Of a DNA stretch of 64,000 nt, positions 46,851 to 56,419 are shown one piece after another. The position numbers and the translations under genes are program-made. Position 1 is the stretch's first letter. Every line of letters starts with the position of its first letter. Under the pieces are notes generated by a model. That model made no database searches. It was given only the letters and a program-made list of their open reading frames with translations, and had not been told where the DNA came from. The DNA lies in assembly GCF_001523745.2 (NCBI RefSeq), contig NZ_CP013386.1:744001-808000 (forward strand). Reading direction: 5' to 3'. The stretch is from Burkholderia mayonis. Its GTDB lineage: Bacteria > Pseudomonadota > Gammaproteobacteria > Burkholderiales > Burkholderiaceae.

Positions 46851-47576
46851 CTACTTGAACCGGCCCGGAGCGACCTCGTCGCGCTCCGGCGCGGCCAGCA
46901 TCGCGCGCAGGAGCGGCAGCGTGACCGCGCGTTTCTGCTCGAGCGAAAAGCGGTCGAGCGCGTCGAGGAGCGCCATCAGGCTCGGCATGTCGCGGCGGAA
47001 ATGGGTGAGGAGGTACGACGGCACGTCGTCGGCGAGCGCGATCCCGCGCTCCTTCGCCGCGTGCTTGAGCACGGCCACCTTGCCTTCGTCGGTGAGCGGC
47101 GCGAGATGGAAAACGAGACCCCAGCCGAGGCGGGTGCGCAGGTCCTCGCGGACGTCGAGCGCGAGCGGCGCGGCCGGCCCCGCGGCGACGAGCGCGCTCG
47201 TCGGATGCGCGCGCACTTCGTTGAACAGGTTGAAGAGCGCGATCTGCTGCGCGTCGTTGAGCGCGTCGCAGTCGTCGACCGCGTAGAGCGACGCGCGCGG
47301 ATCGAACACGAACGCGTCGAGCCCGCTTTGCGGGCTCACATAGCGCGCATGGCCGTACGTCGTGTCGTGCACGAGCGCCTGCAGCAGGTGACTGCGGCCG
47401 CTGCCCGCTTCGCCCCACACGTAGAACGTGCGATCGGCGACGGGGCCGGCCGCGAGCGCGAGATCGAGCTCGCGCAGGCGCGTGACGAGCTCGGCATTCG
47501 TCCCCGAGTAGAAGTTGTCGAACGTCGCGGGCGGCGGGGTGCCGAGATCGAGCGTCAGTTGACGGGATACAGTCAC
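46851..47576 (-). CDS. hda: DnaA regulatory inactivator Hda
   Basis: 241 residues from a GTG at 47576. The clamp-binding N-terminus SRQLTLDLG contains the QL-x-L-x-L motif needed to contact the DNA sliding clamp. The AAA+ domain carries FYVWGEAGSGRSHLLQAL (Walker A variant with Arg in place of Lys), LYAVDDCDALNDAQ (Walker B) and DLRTRLGWGLVFHL (Box VII Arg). Hda with the clamp stimulates hydrolysis of DnaA-ATP and prevents over-initiation. It heads the minus-strand run to panB and is divergent from purM. Confidence 0.93.
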   Translation of the reverse strand: MTVSRQLTLDLGTPPPATFDNFYSGTNAELVTRLRELDLALAAGPVADRTFYVWGEAGSGRSHLLQALVHDTTYGHARYVSPQSGLDAFVFDPRASLYAVDDCDALNDAQQIALFNLFNEVRAHPTSALVAAGPAAPLALDVREDLRTRLGWGLVFHLAPLTDEGKVAVLKHAAKERGIALADDVPSYLLTHFRRDMPSLMALLDALDRFSLEQKRAVTLPLLRAMLAAPERDEVAPGRFK

Positions 47577-47839
47577 GGTGCGAATCAGGTCCGGTGTTGC
47601 ATGCCCGAAGAGCGGCGGCGCGTGGTCGGCATCGTCGGGAAGCGCCCGTGTGCGCGGCTGCGCGCGCCGCCCCGGCATGCGTCTGCGCGCGACGGGTGGG
47701 CGGCGCGCGCGGCGTGCCGTACGGCTGCGCCGGCCAAGCGAGGGCGCAGCCGCTCGAGCGGCGAAAACGGTAACGAATGGGGCAAGATGCTTTCCCTGAT
47801 GAATCGATGCGGGGAATTCCGGCCGCCCGGCCGGCTTCG
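47577..47839. other. Divergent hda/purM intergenic region
   Basis: About 260 high-GC bases between the hda start and the purM palindrome. Open frames here are extensions of hda or shadows. No other gene is supported. Confidence 0.5.
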
Positions 47840-47858
47840 GGTAAAATCGCATTTTACC
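47840..47858. promoter_or_regulatory. Perfect 8-3-8 palindrome in the purM promoter
   Basis: GGTAAAAT-CGC-ATTTTACC is a perfect inverted repeat centred 29 bases before the purM ATG and contains a TAAAAT -10-like hexamer. It is a candidate operator or a promoter with incidental symmetry; it does not match the enterobacterial PurR box. Confidence 0.45.
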
Positions 47859-47877
47859 GACCTTCTCGCATTCCCCC

Positions 47878-48933
47878 ATGAATCCTCCGAAATCCGCTCC
47901 TGACGCCCAGGGTCTGTCCTACCGTGACGCGGGCGTCGACATCGATGCGGGCGACGCGCTCGTCGACAAGATCAAGCCCTTTGCGAAGAAAACGCTGCGC
48001 GACGGCGTGCTCGGCGGCATCGGCGGGTTCGGTGCGCTGTTCGAGGTGCCGAAGAAGTACCGCGAGCCGGTGCTCGTGTCGGGCACCGACGGCGTCGGCA
48101 CGAAGCTCAGGCTCGCCTTTCATCTGAACAAGCACGACACGGTCGGGCAGGATCTCGTCGCAATGAGCGTCAACGACATCCTGGTCCAGGGCGCCGAGCC
48201 GCTGTTCTTCCTCGACTATTTCGCGTGCGGCAAGCTGGACGTCGAGACGGCGGCGAAGGTCGTCGAGGGCATCGCGCAGGGCTGCGAGCTGTCGGGGTGC
48301 GCGCTGATCGGCGGCGAGACGGCCGAGATGCCGGGCATGTACCCGGACGGCGAATACGACCTCGCGGGCTTCGCGGTCGGCGCGGTCGAGAAGAGCAAGA
48401 TCATCGACGGCAGCACGATCGCCGGCGGCGATGTCGTGCTGGGCCTCGCGTCGAGCGGCATCCACTCGAACGGCTTCTCGCTCGTGCGCAAGATCATCGA
48501 GCGCGCGAATCCGGATCTGTCGGCCGATTTCCACGGCCGTTCGCTCGCGGACGCGCTGATGGCGCCGACCCGCATCTACGTGAAGCCGCTCCTCGCGCTG
48601 ATGGAGAAAATTGCGGTGAAGGGGATGGCGCACATCACGGGCGGCGGCCTCGTCGAGAACATTCCGCGCGTGCTGCGCGACGGTCTCACGGCCGAGCTCG
48701 ACAAGAACGCATGGCCGCTGCCGCCGCTGTTCCAGTGGCTGCAGCAGCATGGCGGTGTCGCCGACGCCGAGATGCACCGCGTGTTCAACTGCGGGATCGG
48801 GATGGCCGTCATCGTGTCGGCCGCCGATGCGGACGAAGCGCTCCGCCAGCTGTCCGACGCGGGCGAGCAGGTGTGGAAGATCGGCACCGTGCGCGCGAGC
48901 CGCGAAGGCGAGGCGCAGACGGTCGTGGTCTGA
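47878..48933 (+). CDS. purM: Phosphoribosylformylglycinamidine cyclo-ligase (AIR synthetase)
   Basis: 351 residues. Landmarks: [81 protein letters not shown] and [18 protein letters not shown], then [15 protein letters not shown]. It closes the imidazole ring in purine synthesis using ATP. Single gene behind the palindromic promoter; terminator at 48996. Confidence 0.98.
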   Translation: MNPPKSAPDAQGLSYRDAGVDIDAGDALVDKIKPFAKKTLRDGVLGGIGGFGALFEVPKKYREPVLVSGTDGVGTKLRLAFHLNKHDTVGQDLVAMSVNDILVQGAEPLFFLDYFACGKLDVETAAKVVEGIAQGCELSGCALIGGETAEMPGMYPDGEYDLAGFAVGAVEKSKIIDGSTIAGGDVVLGLASSGIHSNGFSLVRKIIERANPDLSADFHGRSLADALMAPTRIYVKPLLALMEKIAVKGMAHITGGGLVENIPRVLRDGLTAELDKNAWPLPPLFQWLQQHGGVADAEMHRVFNCGIGMAVIVSAADADEALRQLSDAGEQVWKIGTVRASREGEAQTVVV

Positions 48934-48995
48934 GCGCATCGCGCCCGCCGTCCCTCGCCGGCCCTGAGCGGCTGGGGAAGGGCGGATCGAACACG

Positions 48996-49026
48996 AGCCC
49001 GGCTCATCGCGAGCCGGGCTTTTTTT
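48996..49026 (+). terminator. Intrinsic terminator after purM
   Basis: AGCCCGGCTC (48996-49005) and GAGCCGGGCT (49011-49020) form a 10-bp stem with a five-base loop, followed by six or more T residues. Confidence 0.9.
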
Positions 49027-49140
49027 CGTTCGCAAGCCGGCTGGACCGGCGCGGTTCCGCTCCGCTGTCTGTCGTCATCCGATCGCGGTGCGCCGGGAGA
49101 GCAGGCGGGGACCGAACGGAAAGCCGCGAGCGGATATTTG

Positions 49141-49166
49141 TTTCAATAAATCTTGAAATATTGAAA
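49141..49166 (+). promoter_or_regulatory. Operator-like inverted repeat upstream of the ars operon
   Basis: TTTCAATA-N10-TATTGAAA is a perfect 8-bp inverted repeat in an AT-rich patch ending 21 bases before the arsR start. Its size, symmetry and position match ArsR/SmtB operators, so auto-repression by ArsR is likely. Confidence 0.7.
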
Positions 49167-49187
49167 TGACGGCGCTATGCTGCGCGC

Positions 49188-49520
49188 ATGGACTCGACTC
49201 TCGCCATCCGCGCGCTCGGCGCGCTCGCTCACGAATCGCGCCTCGCGATCTTTCGCCTGCTCGTCGTCACGGGGGCGGACGGGCTGCCGGCGGGCGAAAT
49301 CGCCCAGCGGCTCGAACTCGCGCCGTCGCGGCTGTCGTTCCATCTGAAGGATCTTTCGCACGCTGAACTCGTGAAGTCGCGCCAGGAAGGCAGGTTCGTG
49401 ATCTACATGGCCAATTTCGACGCGATGAACGGGCTGATCGGCTTTCTGACCGAAAACTGCTGCGCGGGCGCGCCGTGCGGCGTGTGTGGTCCGGCTTCTT
49501 GCTCCGAGGCGCAATCATGA
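49188..49520 (+). CDS. arsR: ArsR-family metalloregulator
   Basis: 110 residues. Winged helix: LGALAHESRLAIFRLLVV, then GEIAQRLELAPSRLSFHLKD. It lacks the classical CxCxxC in the recognition helix but has a Cys-rich C-terminus with Cys91, Cys92, Cys97, Cys100 and Cys105, as in Acidithiobacillus- and Corynebacterium-type arsenic sensors with relocated ligands. It would dissociate from the upstream palindrome on binding As(III) or a methylated/aromatic arsenical. Its stop overlaps the arsI start (ATGA). Confidence 0.92.
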   Translation: MDSTLAIRALGALAHESRLAIFRLLVVTGADGLPAGEIAQRLELAPSRLSFHLKDLSHAELVKSRQEGRFVIYMANFDAMNGLIGFLTENCCAGAPCGVCGPASCSEAQS

Positions 49521-49972
49521 AACGCATGCACATCCACGTATCGGTCGCCGATCTTGCCGACAGCATCCGGTTCTACCGTGCGCTGTTCGGCGGCGCCGAG
49601 CCCACCGTCCTGAAGGACGACTACTGCAAATGGGAACTGACGGACCCGGCCGTCAATTTCGCGATCTCGCAACGCGGCGCGCCGCCGGGCGTCGATCACG
49701 TCGGCATCCAGGTCGAGACGGACGCCGAGCTCGACGAGATGAACGCGCGTCTTGCGGCGGCTGGGCTGCCGAGTCACGAGCAGACCGCGACGACCTGCTG
49801 TTATGCGCAATCGGACAAGGTGTGGACGGTCGACCCGCAAGGCGTCGCATGGGAGACCTTCCGGACGCTCGACAGCGCGCCCGTGTTCGGCCAGCCGCAC
49901 GACGCGGCCGCACGATCGGCGTGCTGCGCCCCCGCCGTGTCGGCAATTCAGTTCCATCGGAGCCGCTCGTGA
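49517..49972 (+). CDS. arsI: ArsI/CadI-family C-As bond lyase
   Basis: 151 residues of the vicinal-oxygen-chelate (glyoxalase) fold. ArsI hallmarks are present: N-terminal MHIHVSVADL (metal His near 5-7), GVDHVGIQVE (His61) and the vicinal cysteine pair Cys94-Cys95 in TTCCYAQSDKVW, with WETF supplying the metal Glu. ArsI enzymes cleave trivalent methyl- and aromatic arsenicals with O2 to release As(III). The last 25 residues add further Cys (ACCAP). It overlaps arsR (4 bases) and arsC (4 bases), so the operon is translationally coupled. Confidence 0.9.
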   Translation: MKRMHIHVSVADLADSIRFYRALFGGAEPTVLKDDYCKWELTDPAVNFAISQRGAPPGVDHVGIQVETDAELDEMNARLAAAGLPSHEQTATTCCYAQSDKVWTVDPQGVAWETFRTLDSAPVFGQPHDAAARSACCAPAVSAIQFHRSRS

Positions 49973-50493
49973 GCGACAAACCCTTCTCGGTCCTCATCCT
50001 CTGCACGGGCAACAGCGCGCGCAGCATCATGGCGGAAGCGCTCTTCAACACGATGGGCGGCGGCCGGTTCCGCGCGTACAGCGCGGGCAGCCATCCGAGC
50101 GGCAAGGTCAATCCGTTCGCGCTCGAACGCTGCGCGGCGCTCGATTACGACGCATCGCAACTGCGCAGCAAGAGCTGGGACGAGTTCGGCGGCCCCGGCG
50201 CGCCTCAGATGGATTTCGTGATCACGGTTTGCGACCAAGCGGCGGGCGAGGCATGCCCGATCTGGCCCGGCCACCCGCTGACCGCGCATTGGGGCTTCGA
50301 GGATCCGGCGGCGGTCGCGGGCGCCGACGACGAGAAGCGTCGCGCGTTCGACAAGGTGTACCGGCAGATCCTGAATCGCGTCGGCCAGTTCGTGAATCTG
50401 CCGCTGCACGTGCTCGACCGCGCCGCGATCCAGCGTGAGATGCGCGCGATCGGCGCCCGGCCGGCCGAGGAGGCGCCCGATGAGCAGCGTTGA
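49969..50493 (+). CDS. arsC: Arsenate reductase, low-molecular-weight phosphatase type
   Basis: 174 residues from a GTG at 49969. Active-site loop LILCTGNSARSIMAEAL with nucleophile Cys12, and the resolving cysteines Cys88 and Cys96 in VITVCDQAAGEACPIW, as in thioredoxin-coupled ArsC. It reduces arsenate to arsenite for efflux. Its end overlaps the acr3 start by 14 bases. Confidence 0.94.
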   Translation: MSDKPFSVLILCTGNSARSIMAEALFNTMGGGRFRAYSAGSHPSGKVNPFALERCAALDYDASQLRSKSWDEFGGPGAPQMDFVITVCDQAAGEACPIWPGHPLTAHWGFEDPAAVAGADDEKRRAFDKVYRQILNRVGQFVNLPLHVLDRAAIQREMRAIGARPAEEAPDEQR

Positions 50494-51544
50494 GCGGCGC
50501 GCCGCCGCCGCGCGCCCGGCGATCGGCTTCTTCGAGCGCTATCTGACCGCGTGGGTCGCGCTTTGCATCGTCGCCGGCATCGTGCTCGGCCAGTGGCTGC
50601 CCGGCGTCTTTCAGGCGATCGGCCGGATGGAGGTCGCGCAGGTCAATCTGCCGGTCGGCCTGCTGATCTGGGTGATGATCGTGCCGATGCTGATCAAGAT
50701 CGATTTCGGCGCGATGTCGCAGGTCGGCCGGCACTGGCGCGGAATCGGCGTGACGCTCGCCGTCAACTGGCTCGTCAAGCCGTTCTCGATGGCGTTCCTC
50801 GGCTGGCTGTTCGTGCGTCACCTGTTCGCGCGCTGGCTGCCCGCCGACCAGCTCGACAGCTACGTCGCCGGCCTGATCCTGCTCGCCGCCGCGCCATGCA
50901 CGGCGATGGTGTTCGTCTGGTCGCAGCTTTGCAAGGGCGATCCGTATTTCACGCTGTCGCAGGTCGCGCTCAACGACGCGATCATGATCGTCGCGTTCGC
51001 GCCGCTCGTCGCGCTGCTGCTCGGCCTGTCCGCGATCACGGTGCCTTGGGATACGCTCATCGTGTCCGTCGGTCTTTACATCGTCGTGCCGGTGATCGTC
51101 GCACAGCTCGCGCGGCGCGTGCTGCTTGCGACCGGCGAAGCCGCGCTGCAGCGCGCCGTCGCGGCGCTCGGCCCGTGGTCGATCTGCGCGCTGCTCGCGA
51201 CGCTCGTGCTGCTGTTCGCGTTCCAGGGGCGGGCGATCGTCGACGAACCGCTCGTCATCGCGCTGCTCGCGGTCCCGATCCTCGTGCAGGTGTTCTTCAA
51301 CTCGGGCCTCGCGTATCTGCTCAACCGGCGCTTTCGTGTCGCGCACTGCGTCGCCGGGCCGTCGAGTCTCATCGGCGCGAGCAATTTCTTCGAGCTTGCG
51401 GTCGCGACCGCGATCAGCCTGTTCGGCTTCCAGTCCGGCGCCGCGCTCGCGACGGTGGTCGGCGTGTTGATCGAAGTGCCGGTGATGCTGCTCGTCGTCG
51501 GCGTCGTGAATCGTTCGCGGCGTTGGTACGAATCCCGCGCGTGA
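50480..51544 (+). CDS. acr3: ACR3-family arsenite efflux permease
   Basis: 354 residues with ten predicted membrane helices. ACR3 signatures: VPMLIKIDFGAM, VNWLVKPFSMAFLGWLF, LLAAAPCTAMVFVWSQL (essential Cys in TM4) and LCKGDPYFTLSQVALND, then LIGASNFFELAVATAISLFG. It exports As(III) across the inner membrane. GAGGAGG precedes the ATG. Last gene of arsR-arsI-arsC-acr3. No arsH or arsM is present in the window. Confidence 0.95.
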   Translation: MSSVERRAAAARPAIGFFERYLTAWVALCIVAGIVLGQWLPGVFQAIGRMEVAQVNLPVGLLIWVMIVPMLIKIDFGAMSQVGRHWRGIGVTLAVNWLVKPFSMAFLGWLFVRHLFARWLPADQLDSYVAGLILLAAAPCTAMVFVWSQLCKGDPYFTLSQVALNDAIMIVAFAPLVALLLGLSAITVPWDTLIVSVGLYIVVPVIVAQLARRVLLATGEAALQRAVAALGPWSICALLATLVLLFAFQGRAIVDEPLVIALLAVPILVQVFFNSGLAYLLNRRFRVAHCVAGPSSLIGASNFFELAVATAISLFGFQSGAALATVVGVLIEVPVMLLVVGVVNRSRRWYESRA

Positions 51545-51584
51545 GCGCGTTGCTCGACGGTGCGCCGTCGAGCCGGGGCCCGGC

Positions 51585-52559
51585 TCAGCCCGCGTGCGCG
51601 TCGTCCAGCACCCGTTCGAGCGCATCGGCCGCGCGTGCGGTCGCGTCCGCCGCGCAGCAGTCGACGACGATCCGTTCCGGCATCGCGCGCAGCCACGTCA
51701 GCTGCCGCTTGCAGAGCTGCCGGGTCGCGAAGATGCCCTTGTCGCGCATCGTCCGGTAGTCGGTGGCGCCGTCGAGATACTCCCACGCCTGCCGGTAGCC
51801 GACGCAGCGGATCGACGGCAGGCCGAGATGCAGGTCGTCGCGCCGGCGCAGGCGCTCGACTTCGTCGATGAAGCCCGCTTCCAGCATCGCGTCGAAGCGC
51901 GCGGCGATACGTGTATGCAGCACCGCGCGGTCCGACGGCTCGAGCGCGACGGGCACGAACCGCAGCCCCGTGGCCATGTCGTCTTCGCGCGGCGGCGCGG
52001 CGAGAAGCGCCGACATCGGCTGCCCCGTCAGCCGATATACCTCGAGTGCGCGCTGAATCCGCTGCGAATCGTTCGGCGCGAGCCGCGCGGCCGTAGCCGG
52101 ATCGACGCGCGCGAGGCGCGCGTGCAGCGCGGGCCAGCCATCGCGCTCGGCCTCGGCGTCGAGGGTCGCGCGCACGTCGGGATCGGCTGCCGGCAGGTCG
52201 TTCAGGCCCTGCGTCAGCGCCTTGTAGTACAGCATCGTGCCGCCCGCGAGGAGCGGCGTGCGGCCGCGCGCGGCGATCTCGGCGATGACGCGCAGCGCGT
52301 CGGCGCGGAATTCGGCGGCCGAGTACGCGTCGGCCGGGTCGACGATGTCGATCAGATGGTGCGGCACGGCCGCGCGCTCGTCGCGCGTCGGCTTCGCGGT
52401 GCCGATGTCCATTCCGCGATACACGAGCGCCGAATCGACGCTGACGATCTCGATCGGCCGGCGCGCGGCGAGCGCGAGCGCGGTGGCCGTCTTGCCGGAC
52501 GCGGTCGGGCCGAGCAGGCACGCGACCGTCTGCACGGATGCCGCGGTGCGTTCGTTCAT
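51585..52559 (-). CDS. miaA: tRNA dimethylallyltransferase
   Basis: 324 residues from the ATG at 52559. P-loop [18 protein letters not shown], then [37 protein letters not shown] and [15 protein letters not shown]. MiaA adds the isopentenyl group to A37 of tRNAs reading UNN codons. Its ATG overlaps the mutL stop (ATGA), the widespread mutL-miaA pair. Confidence 0.97.
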   Translation of the reverse strand: MNERTAASVQTVACLLGPTASGKTATALALAARRPIEIVSVDSALVYRGMDIGTAKPTRDERAAVPHHLIDIVDPADAYSAAEFRADALRVIAEIAARGRTPLLAGGTMLYYKALTQGLNDLPAADPDVRATLDAEAERDGWPALHARLARVDPATAARLAPNDSQRIQRALEVYRLTGQPMSALLAAPPREDDMATGLRFVPVALEPSDRAVLHTRIAARFDAMLEAGFIDEVERLRRRDDLHLGLPSIRCVGYRQAWEYLDGATDYRTMRDKGIFATRQLCKRQLTWLRAMPERIVVDCCAADATARAADALERVLDDAHAG

Positions 52560-54580
52560 TGGCCGCGCATGAAAAGCCGGTCGAGGTCGCCGAGCGTCAA
52601 TTGGTACCAGGTCGGCCGGCCGTGATTGCATTGGTCCGCGCGTTCCGTCGCTTCCATCTGGCGCAGCAGCGCGTTCATCTCGTCGAGCGTCAGGCGCCGG
52701 TTCGCGCGCACCGCGTGATGGCACGCGAGCGTGCCGAGCAACTCGTGCTGGCGCTCGGTCAACACCCGCGAGCCGCCGAACGCGTGCAGGTCCGCGAGCA
52801 CCGCGCGCGCGAGCGCCTGCAGATCGGCGTCCTTCAGGAGCGCGGGCACCGCGCGGATCGCGAGCGTCGTCGGCGACAGCACCGCGAGGTCGAAGCCGAG
52901 CGCGTCGAGCGTCTCGCGCTCCTCCTCCGCCGTGCCGACCTCGACGGGCGTCGCCGTCATCGACACCGGAATCAGCAGCGTCTGCACGGCGACCGCGCGG
53001 TCGGCGAGCGCGCGCTTGAACTGCTCGTACAGGATTCGCTCGTGCGCCGCGTGCATGTCGACGATCACGAGGCCGCGCGTGTTCTGCGCGAGCACGTAGA
53101 TGCCGTGGATCTGGCCGACCGCGAAGCCGAGCGGCTGCTCGTCGTGCATCATGGGGTCGGATGCATGCGTTGCCGAGAACTCGGGCGTCGCGGCGGCGCC
53201 GCCCGGCATGGTCGCGAAGAGCGGTGCGTCCGGCGCGTCGTGCGCTTCGAGCGCGGCGCCCGTGGTGCCCGTGGTGCCCGGCGGCGTGCCCGCGCCCGTG
53301 TCCTTGCGGCCGAAGAGCGCGTCGTACAGCGCGAGCGGCTGCGCGACGGGCAGCGTGCCCTGCGTCATCCGCGACTGCCGCAGCCACGTGTTGCCGGGTG
53401 TCGGCTGGCCGGCGCTTGCCGCGGGGCCCGAGCGGACGAACGACGCGCTCGGCGCGGCGGACGATTCGGGCGACGCCGGCCCGACCGGCGCGAGATGCGC
53501 GGCGTGGCCGCCCGCCGTCGTCTCCGGCGACGCGCCCGCATGCCGTGCGAGCGCGCGCTGCACCGCGTGGAACACGAACTGGTGGATCGAGCGCGAATCG
53601 CGGAAGCGCACTTCGATTTTCGACGGATGGACGTTCACGTCGACGGCTTCGGGCGGCAGATCGAGGAACAGCACGTACGACGGATAGCGGTCGCCGTGCA
53701 GCACGTCTTCGTATGCGGCGCGCACCGCGTGCGCGAGCAGCTTGTCGCGCACGAAGCGGCCGTTGACGAAGAAGTATTGCTGGTCCGCGCGGCCGCGGCT
53801 CGCGGTCGGCAGCCCCGCGCAGCCATAGACGGCGAGCGGCCCGGCGCTTTCGTCGAGCGGCAGGTGGGCGGTCGCGAAGCCTTCGCCGAGGATCTTCGCG
53901 ACGCGCGCGGCAGGCTCGCTCGCGTTCCAGTGTTCGACCGCGCGGCCGTTGTGCAGCACCGAGATTGCGACGTCCGGCCGCGCGAGCGCCGCGCGGCGAA
54001 TCATCTCCAGACAGTGGCCGAACTCGGTCTGCTCGCTCTTCAGGAATTTGCGGCGCGCGGGCGTGCTGAAGTACAGCTCGCGCACTTCGATCGTCGTGCC
54101 GCGCGAGCCGGCGGCGGGCGCGAGCACGCCCGTCTGCGCGTCGATGCGCATCGCGTGCGCGGCGTCCTCGGTGCGGCTCGTGACGAACATCTCGGCGACC
54201 GACGCGATCGACGCGAGCGCTTCGCCGCGGAACCCGAGCGTCGCGACCGCCTCGAGCTCGGCGAGCGAGCGGATCTTGCTCGTTGCGTGGCGCATCAGCG
54301 CGAGCGGCAGCTCGTCCGCGGGGATCCCGCAGCCGTCGTCGGTGATCGAGATGCGCTTGACGCCGCCTTCGTCGAGCACGATGCGCAGCGTGCTCGCGCC
54401 GGCGTCGAGCGCGTTCTCGACGAGCTCCTTGATGACGGACGCGGGCCGCTCGACCACTTCGCCCGCCGCGATCTGGCTGATGAGCTGGTCGGGCAGCGGC
54501 TGGATCGCGCGCGGGCGTCGCGGCGCGGATGCGGACTCGTCGGGCGTCGCGCCCGCGGCGGATTCGGTGAATTCGGACAT
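52556..54580 (-). CDS. mutL: DNA mismatch repair protein MutL
   Basis: 674 residues. GHKL ATPase motifs: [27 protein letters not shown] and [17 protein letters not shown], then the [16 protein letters not shown] lobe. A Pro/Ala/Gly-rich linker (about 380-470) leads to the C-terminal dimerisation domain ending [21 protein letters not shown] perfect TATAAT lies only six bases before the ATG, suggesting a leaderless mRNA. It couples MutS to strand excision. Upstream of miaA. Confidence 0.97.
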   Translation of the reverse strand: MSEFTESAAGATPDESASAPRRPRAIQPLPDQLISQIAAGEVVERPASVIKELVENALDAGASTLRIVLDEGGVKRISITDDGCGIPADELPLALMRHATSKIRSLAELEAVATLGFRGEALASIASVAEMFVTSRTEDAAHAMRIDAQTGVLAPAAGSRGTTIEVRELYFSTPARRKFLKSEQTEFGHCLEMIRRAALARPDVAISVLHNGRAVEHWNASEPAARVAKILGEGFATAHLPLDESAGPLAVYGCAGLPTASRGRADQQYFFVNGRFVRDKLLAHAVRAAYEDVLHGDRYPSYVLFLDLPPEAVDVNVHPSKIEVRFRDSRSIHQFVFHAVQRALARHAGASPETTAGGHAAHLAPVGPASPESSAAPSASFVRSGPAASAGQPTPGNTWLRQSRMTQGTLPVAQPLALYDALFGRKDTGAGTPPGTTGTTGAALEAHDAPDAPLFATMPGGAAATPEFSATHASDPMMHDEQPLGFAVGQIHGIYVLAQNTRGLVIVDMHAAHERILYEQFKRALADRAVAVQTLLIPVSMTATPVEVGTAEEERETLDALGFDLAVLSPTTLAIRAVPALLKDADLQALARAVLADLHAFGGSRVLTERQHELLGTLACHHAVRANRRLTLDEMNALLRQMEATERADQCNHGRPTWYQLTLGDLDRLFMRGQ

Positions 54581-54586
54581 GGCGGA

Positions 54587-54592
54587 ATTATA
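54587..54592 (-). promoter_or_regulatory. Consensus -10 element immediately upstream of mutL
   Basis: TATAAT on the minus strand, six bases from the mutL ATG. Transcription would start at or next to the start codon. The -35 region is a poor match. Confidence 0.5.
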
Positions 54593-54762
54593 GCGAGGCC
54601 GCGCGGCGCGTCGCCCGACGCGTTCGGTGCGCGACGTCGCTCGTCGACCAAATTTCACGGTCGCTCAAGGTACTTTCGGTATCATGACAGCGTTGTTTTT
54701 TTCGCTTCCGGCCCTGGAAGGCCGGCGCGCGCTCACTTCGTCACGGACACAAGGAAACGCAT

Positions 54763-55446
54763 TTGGAAACGCTGCTTCATTTCGTCAGTCTCGTCGTGCA
54801 CATCGATGCATTTCTCGGCGATTTCATCCGGCAGTATGGCGCCTGGGTCTATCTGGTGCTGTTCCTGATCGTTTTCTGCGAGACCGGGCTCGTGATCTTC
54901 CCGTTCCTGCCGGGCGATTCGCTGCTTTTCATCGCGGGCGCGTTCGCGGCGGCGGGCGAGATGACGCTCGCGGGCCTCATCGTGCTGCTGCTCGTCGCGG
55001 CGGTGGGCGGCAATACGGTCAACTATCTGATCGGCCGCGCGATCGGTCCGAAGGTCTTCAACACGCACATTCCGGGGCTCGAACGCTTCCTCGACCGCGC
55101 GGCGCTGCAGAAAACCCACAATTTCTACGAGCGGCACGGCGGCAAGACGCTCGTGCTCGCGCGCTTCATCCCGGTCGTGCGCACGTTCGCGCCGTTCGTC
55201 GCGGGCGCGTCGACGATGCGCTTCGCGCGCTTTCAGCTGTTCAACATGATCGGCGCGCTGATCTGGGTGCTGCTCCTCGTGTTCCTCGGTTACTTCTTCG
55301 GCAATATTCCGTTCATTCGCCATTACCTGAACGTGATCGTGCTCGTCGGGATCGGCGCGGCGGTGATCCCTGTCGCGATCGGCGCGATGTGGAAGCTGTT
55401 GCGCACCAAGTCGCACGCGGACACCGGGAAGAGCGGCGGCCGCTGA
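54763..55446 (+). CDS. DedA-family membrane protein
   Basis: 227 residues from a TTG at 54763 with AAGGA seven bases upstream. DedA motifs: FIRQYGAWVYLVLFLIVFCETGLVI, FLPGDSLLFIAGAFAA, NYLIGRAIGPKVF and the conserved LARFIPVVRTFAPFVAGAS with essential Arg residues. DedA proteins are polyprenyl-phosphate or phospholipid transporters needed for envelope homeostasis; in Burkholderia some members affect polymyxin resistance. Monocistronic, divergent from mutL. Confidence 0.93.
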   Translation: METLLHFVSLVVHIDAFLGDFIRQYGAWVYLVLFLIVFCETGLVIFPFLPGDSLLFIAGAFAAAGEMTLAGLIVLLLVAAVGGNTVNYLIGRAIGPKVFNTHIPGLERFLDRAALQKTHNFYERHGGKTLVLARFIPVVRTFAPFVAGASTMRFARFQLFNMIGALIWVLLLVFLGYFFGNIPFIRHYLNVIVLVGIGAAVIPVAIGAMWKLLRTKSHADTGKSGGR

Positions 55447-55497
55447 GCGCGCGCATCGGTCAGGTCCACGAAAAGAAGCGGCGCGGCGACCTGCGCA

Positions 55498-56310
55498 TCA
55501 CGACGCCGTGCGATGTGCGACCGGCGTTTCCGGCGTCGGATAGCCGGCTTCGCGGAACGTGTCGAGAATCGCGCGGTTGGTGTCGCAATACACCTGCCAG
55601 TAGTTCGTGGGCTGCGTCGACGGACGCACGAAGAGGAGCGGGCCTTCCGGCGTGAACGACAGCACGCCGACGTCGGGCGTCGGCTCCGTGACGACGTTCG
55701 GGATCTTCGCGATCGCGGCCTTCAAGCGCTCGATCGCATCGACCGCGTCGACGCCGTTCGCGATCTTCGCCGTCAGATCGACGCGGCGCGTCGACGTCGC
55801 GCTGTAGTTCGCGATGTTGTCGGAGAAGATCTTGTTGTTGCCGACGAGCGTGACGACGTTGTCAGCCGTGACGATCGTCGTGCCGAAGAGGCCGAGCTCC
55901 TTGACCGTGCCCGTTACGCCGCCCGCCGAAATCACGTCGCCGACCTTGAACGGGCGCAGCACCTGCATGAACACGCCGGCCGCGAAGTGCGCGAGCAGGC
56001 CGCCCCACGCGGTGCCGACCGCGAGGCCGAGGCCCGCGAGCAGTGCAGCGAACGAAGTCGTCTGCACGCCGAACACCTGCAGGATCGCGAGGATGAGGAG
56101 CACCGTGAGCAGCACGCTCATGACCGACGTCAGATAGTGCGACAGCGTCGCGTCGACTTTCCCGCTTCTGCGGATGATCCTGCCCATCACGTTCGTGAGG
56201 ATCCGGATCGCCCAGCGTCCGATGATCCAGAGTGCGATCGACGCGATGACCTGCAGGCCGAAGTCGATGCCGCGAGTGACGATGAAGGTTTGCACGGAGG
56301 CGAGATCCAC
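55498..56310 (-). CDS. MscS-family mechanosensitive ion channel
   Basis: 270 residues from a GTG at 56310 with GGAG upstream. Three N-terminal helices, with the pore helix AALLAGLGLAVGTAWGGLLAHFAAGVF, then the beta domain LRPFKVGDVISAGGVTGTVKELGLF and TADNVVTLVGNNKIFSDNIANYS. Comparable in size to E. coli MscS (286 aa). It releases solutes on hypo-osmotic shock. Convergent with the DedA gene. Confidence 0.93.
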   Translation of the reverse strand: MDLASVQTFIVTRGIDFGLQVIASIALWIIGRWAIRILTNVMGRIIRRSGKVDATLSHYLTSVMSVLLTVLLILAILQVFGVQTTSFAALLAGLGLAVGTAWGGLLAHFAAGVFMQVLRPFKVGDVISAGGVTGTVKELGLFGTTIVTADNVVTLVGNNKIFSDNIANYSATSTRRVDLTAKIANGVDAVDAIERLKAAIAKIPNVVTEPTPDVGVLSFTPEGPLLFVRPSTQPTNYWQVYCDTNRAILDTFREAGYPTPETPVAHRTAS

Positions 56311-56419
56311 GATGAGGTCTCCAAATGAATTGAACGGAGGCGGCCGTGAAGCCACGCGAAAGGGGCTTTTTATAACCGACTCGCGGCGATGGAGCAACCT
56401 TCGCCGCGCGAGCGGCGCG

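Noticed and set aside
52538..54868. 776-codon plus-strand frame opposite mutL
   Set aside because: Arg/Ala/Glu-rich antisense shadow of a strongly conserved gene; high-GC codon bias produces long open frames on the opposite strand.
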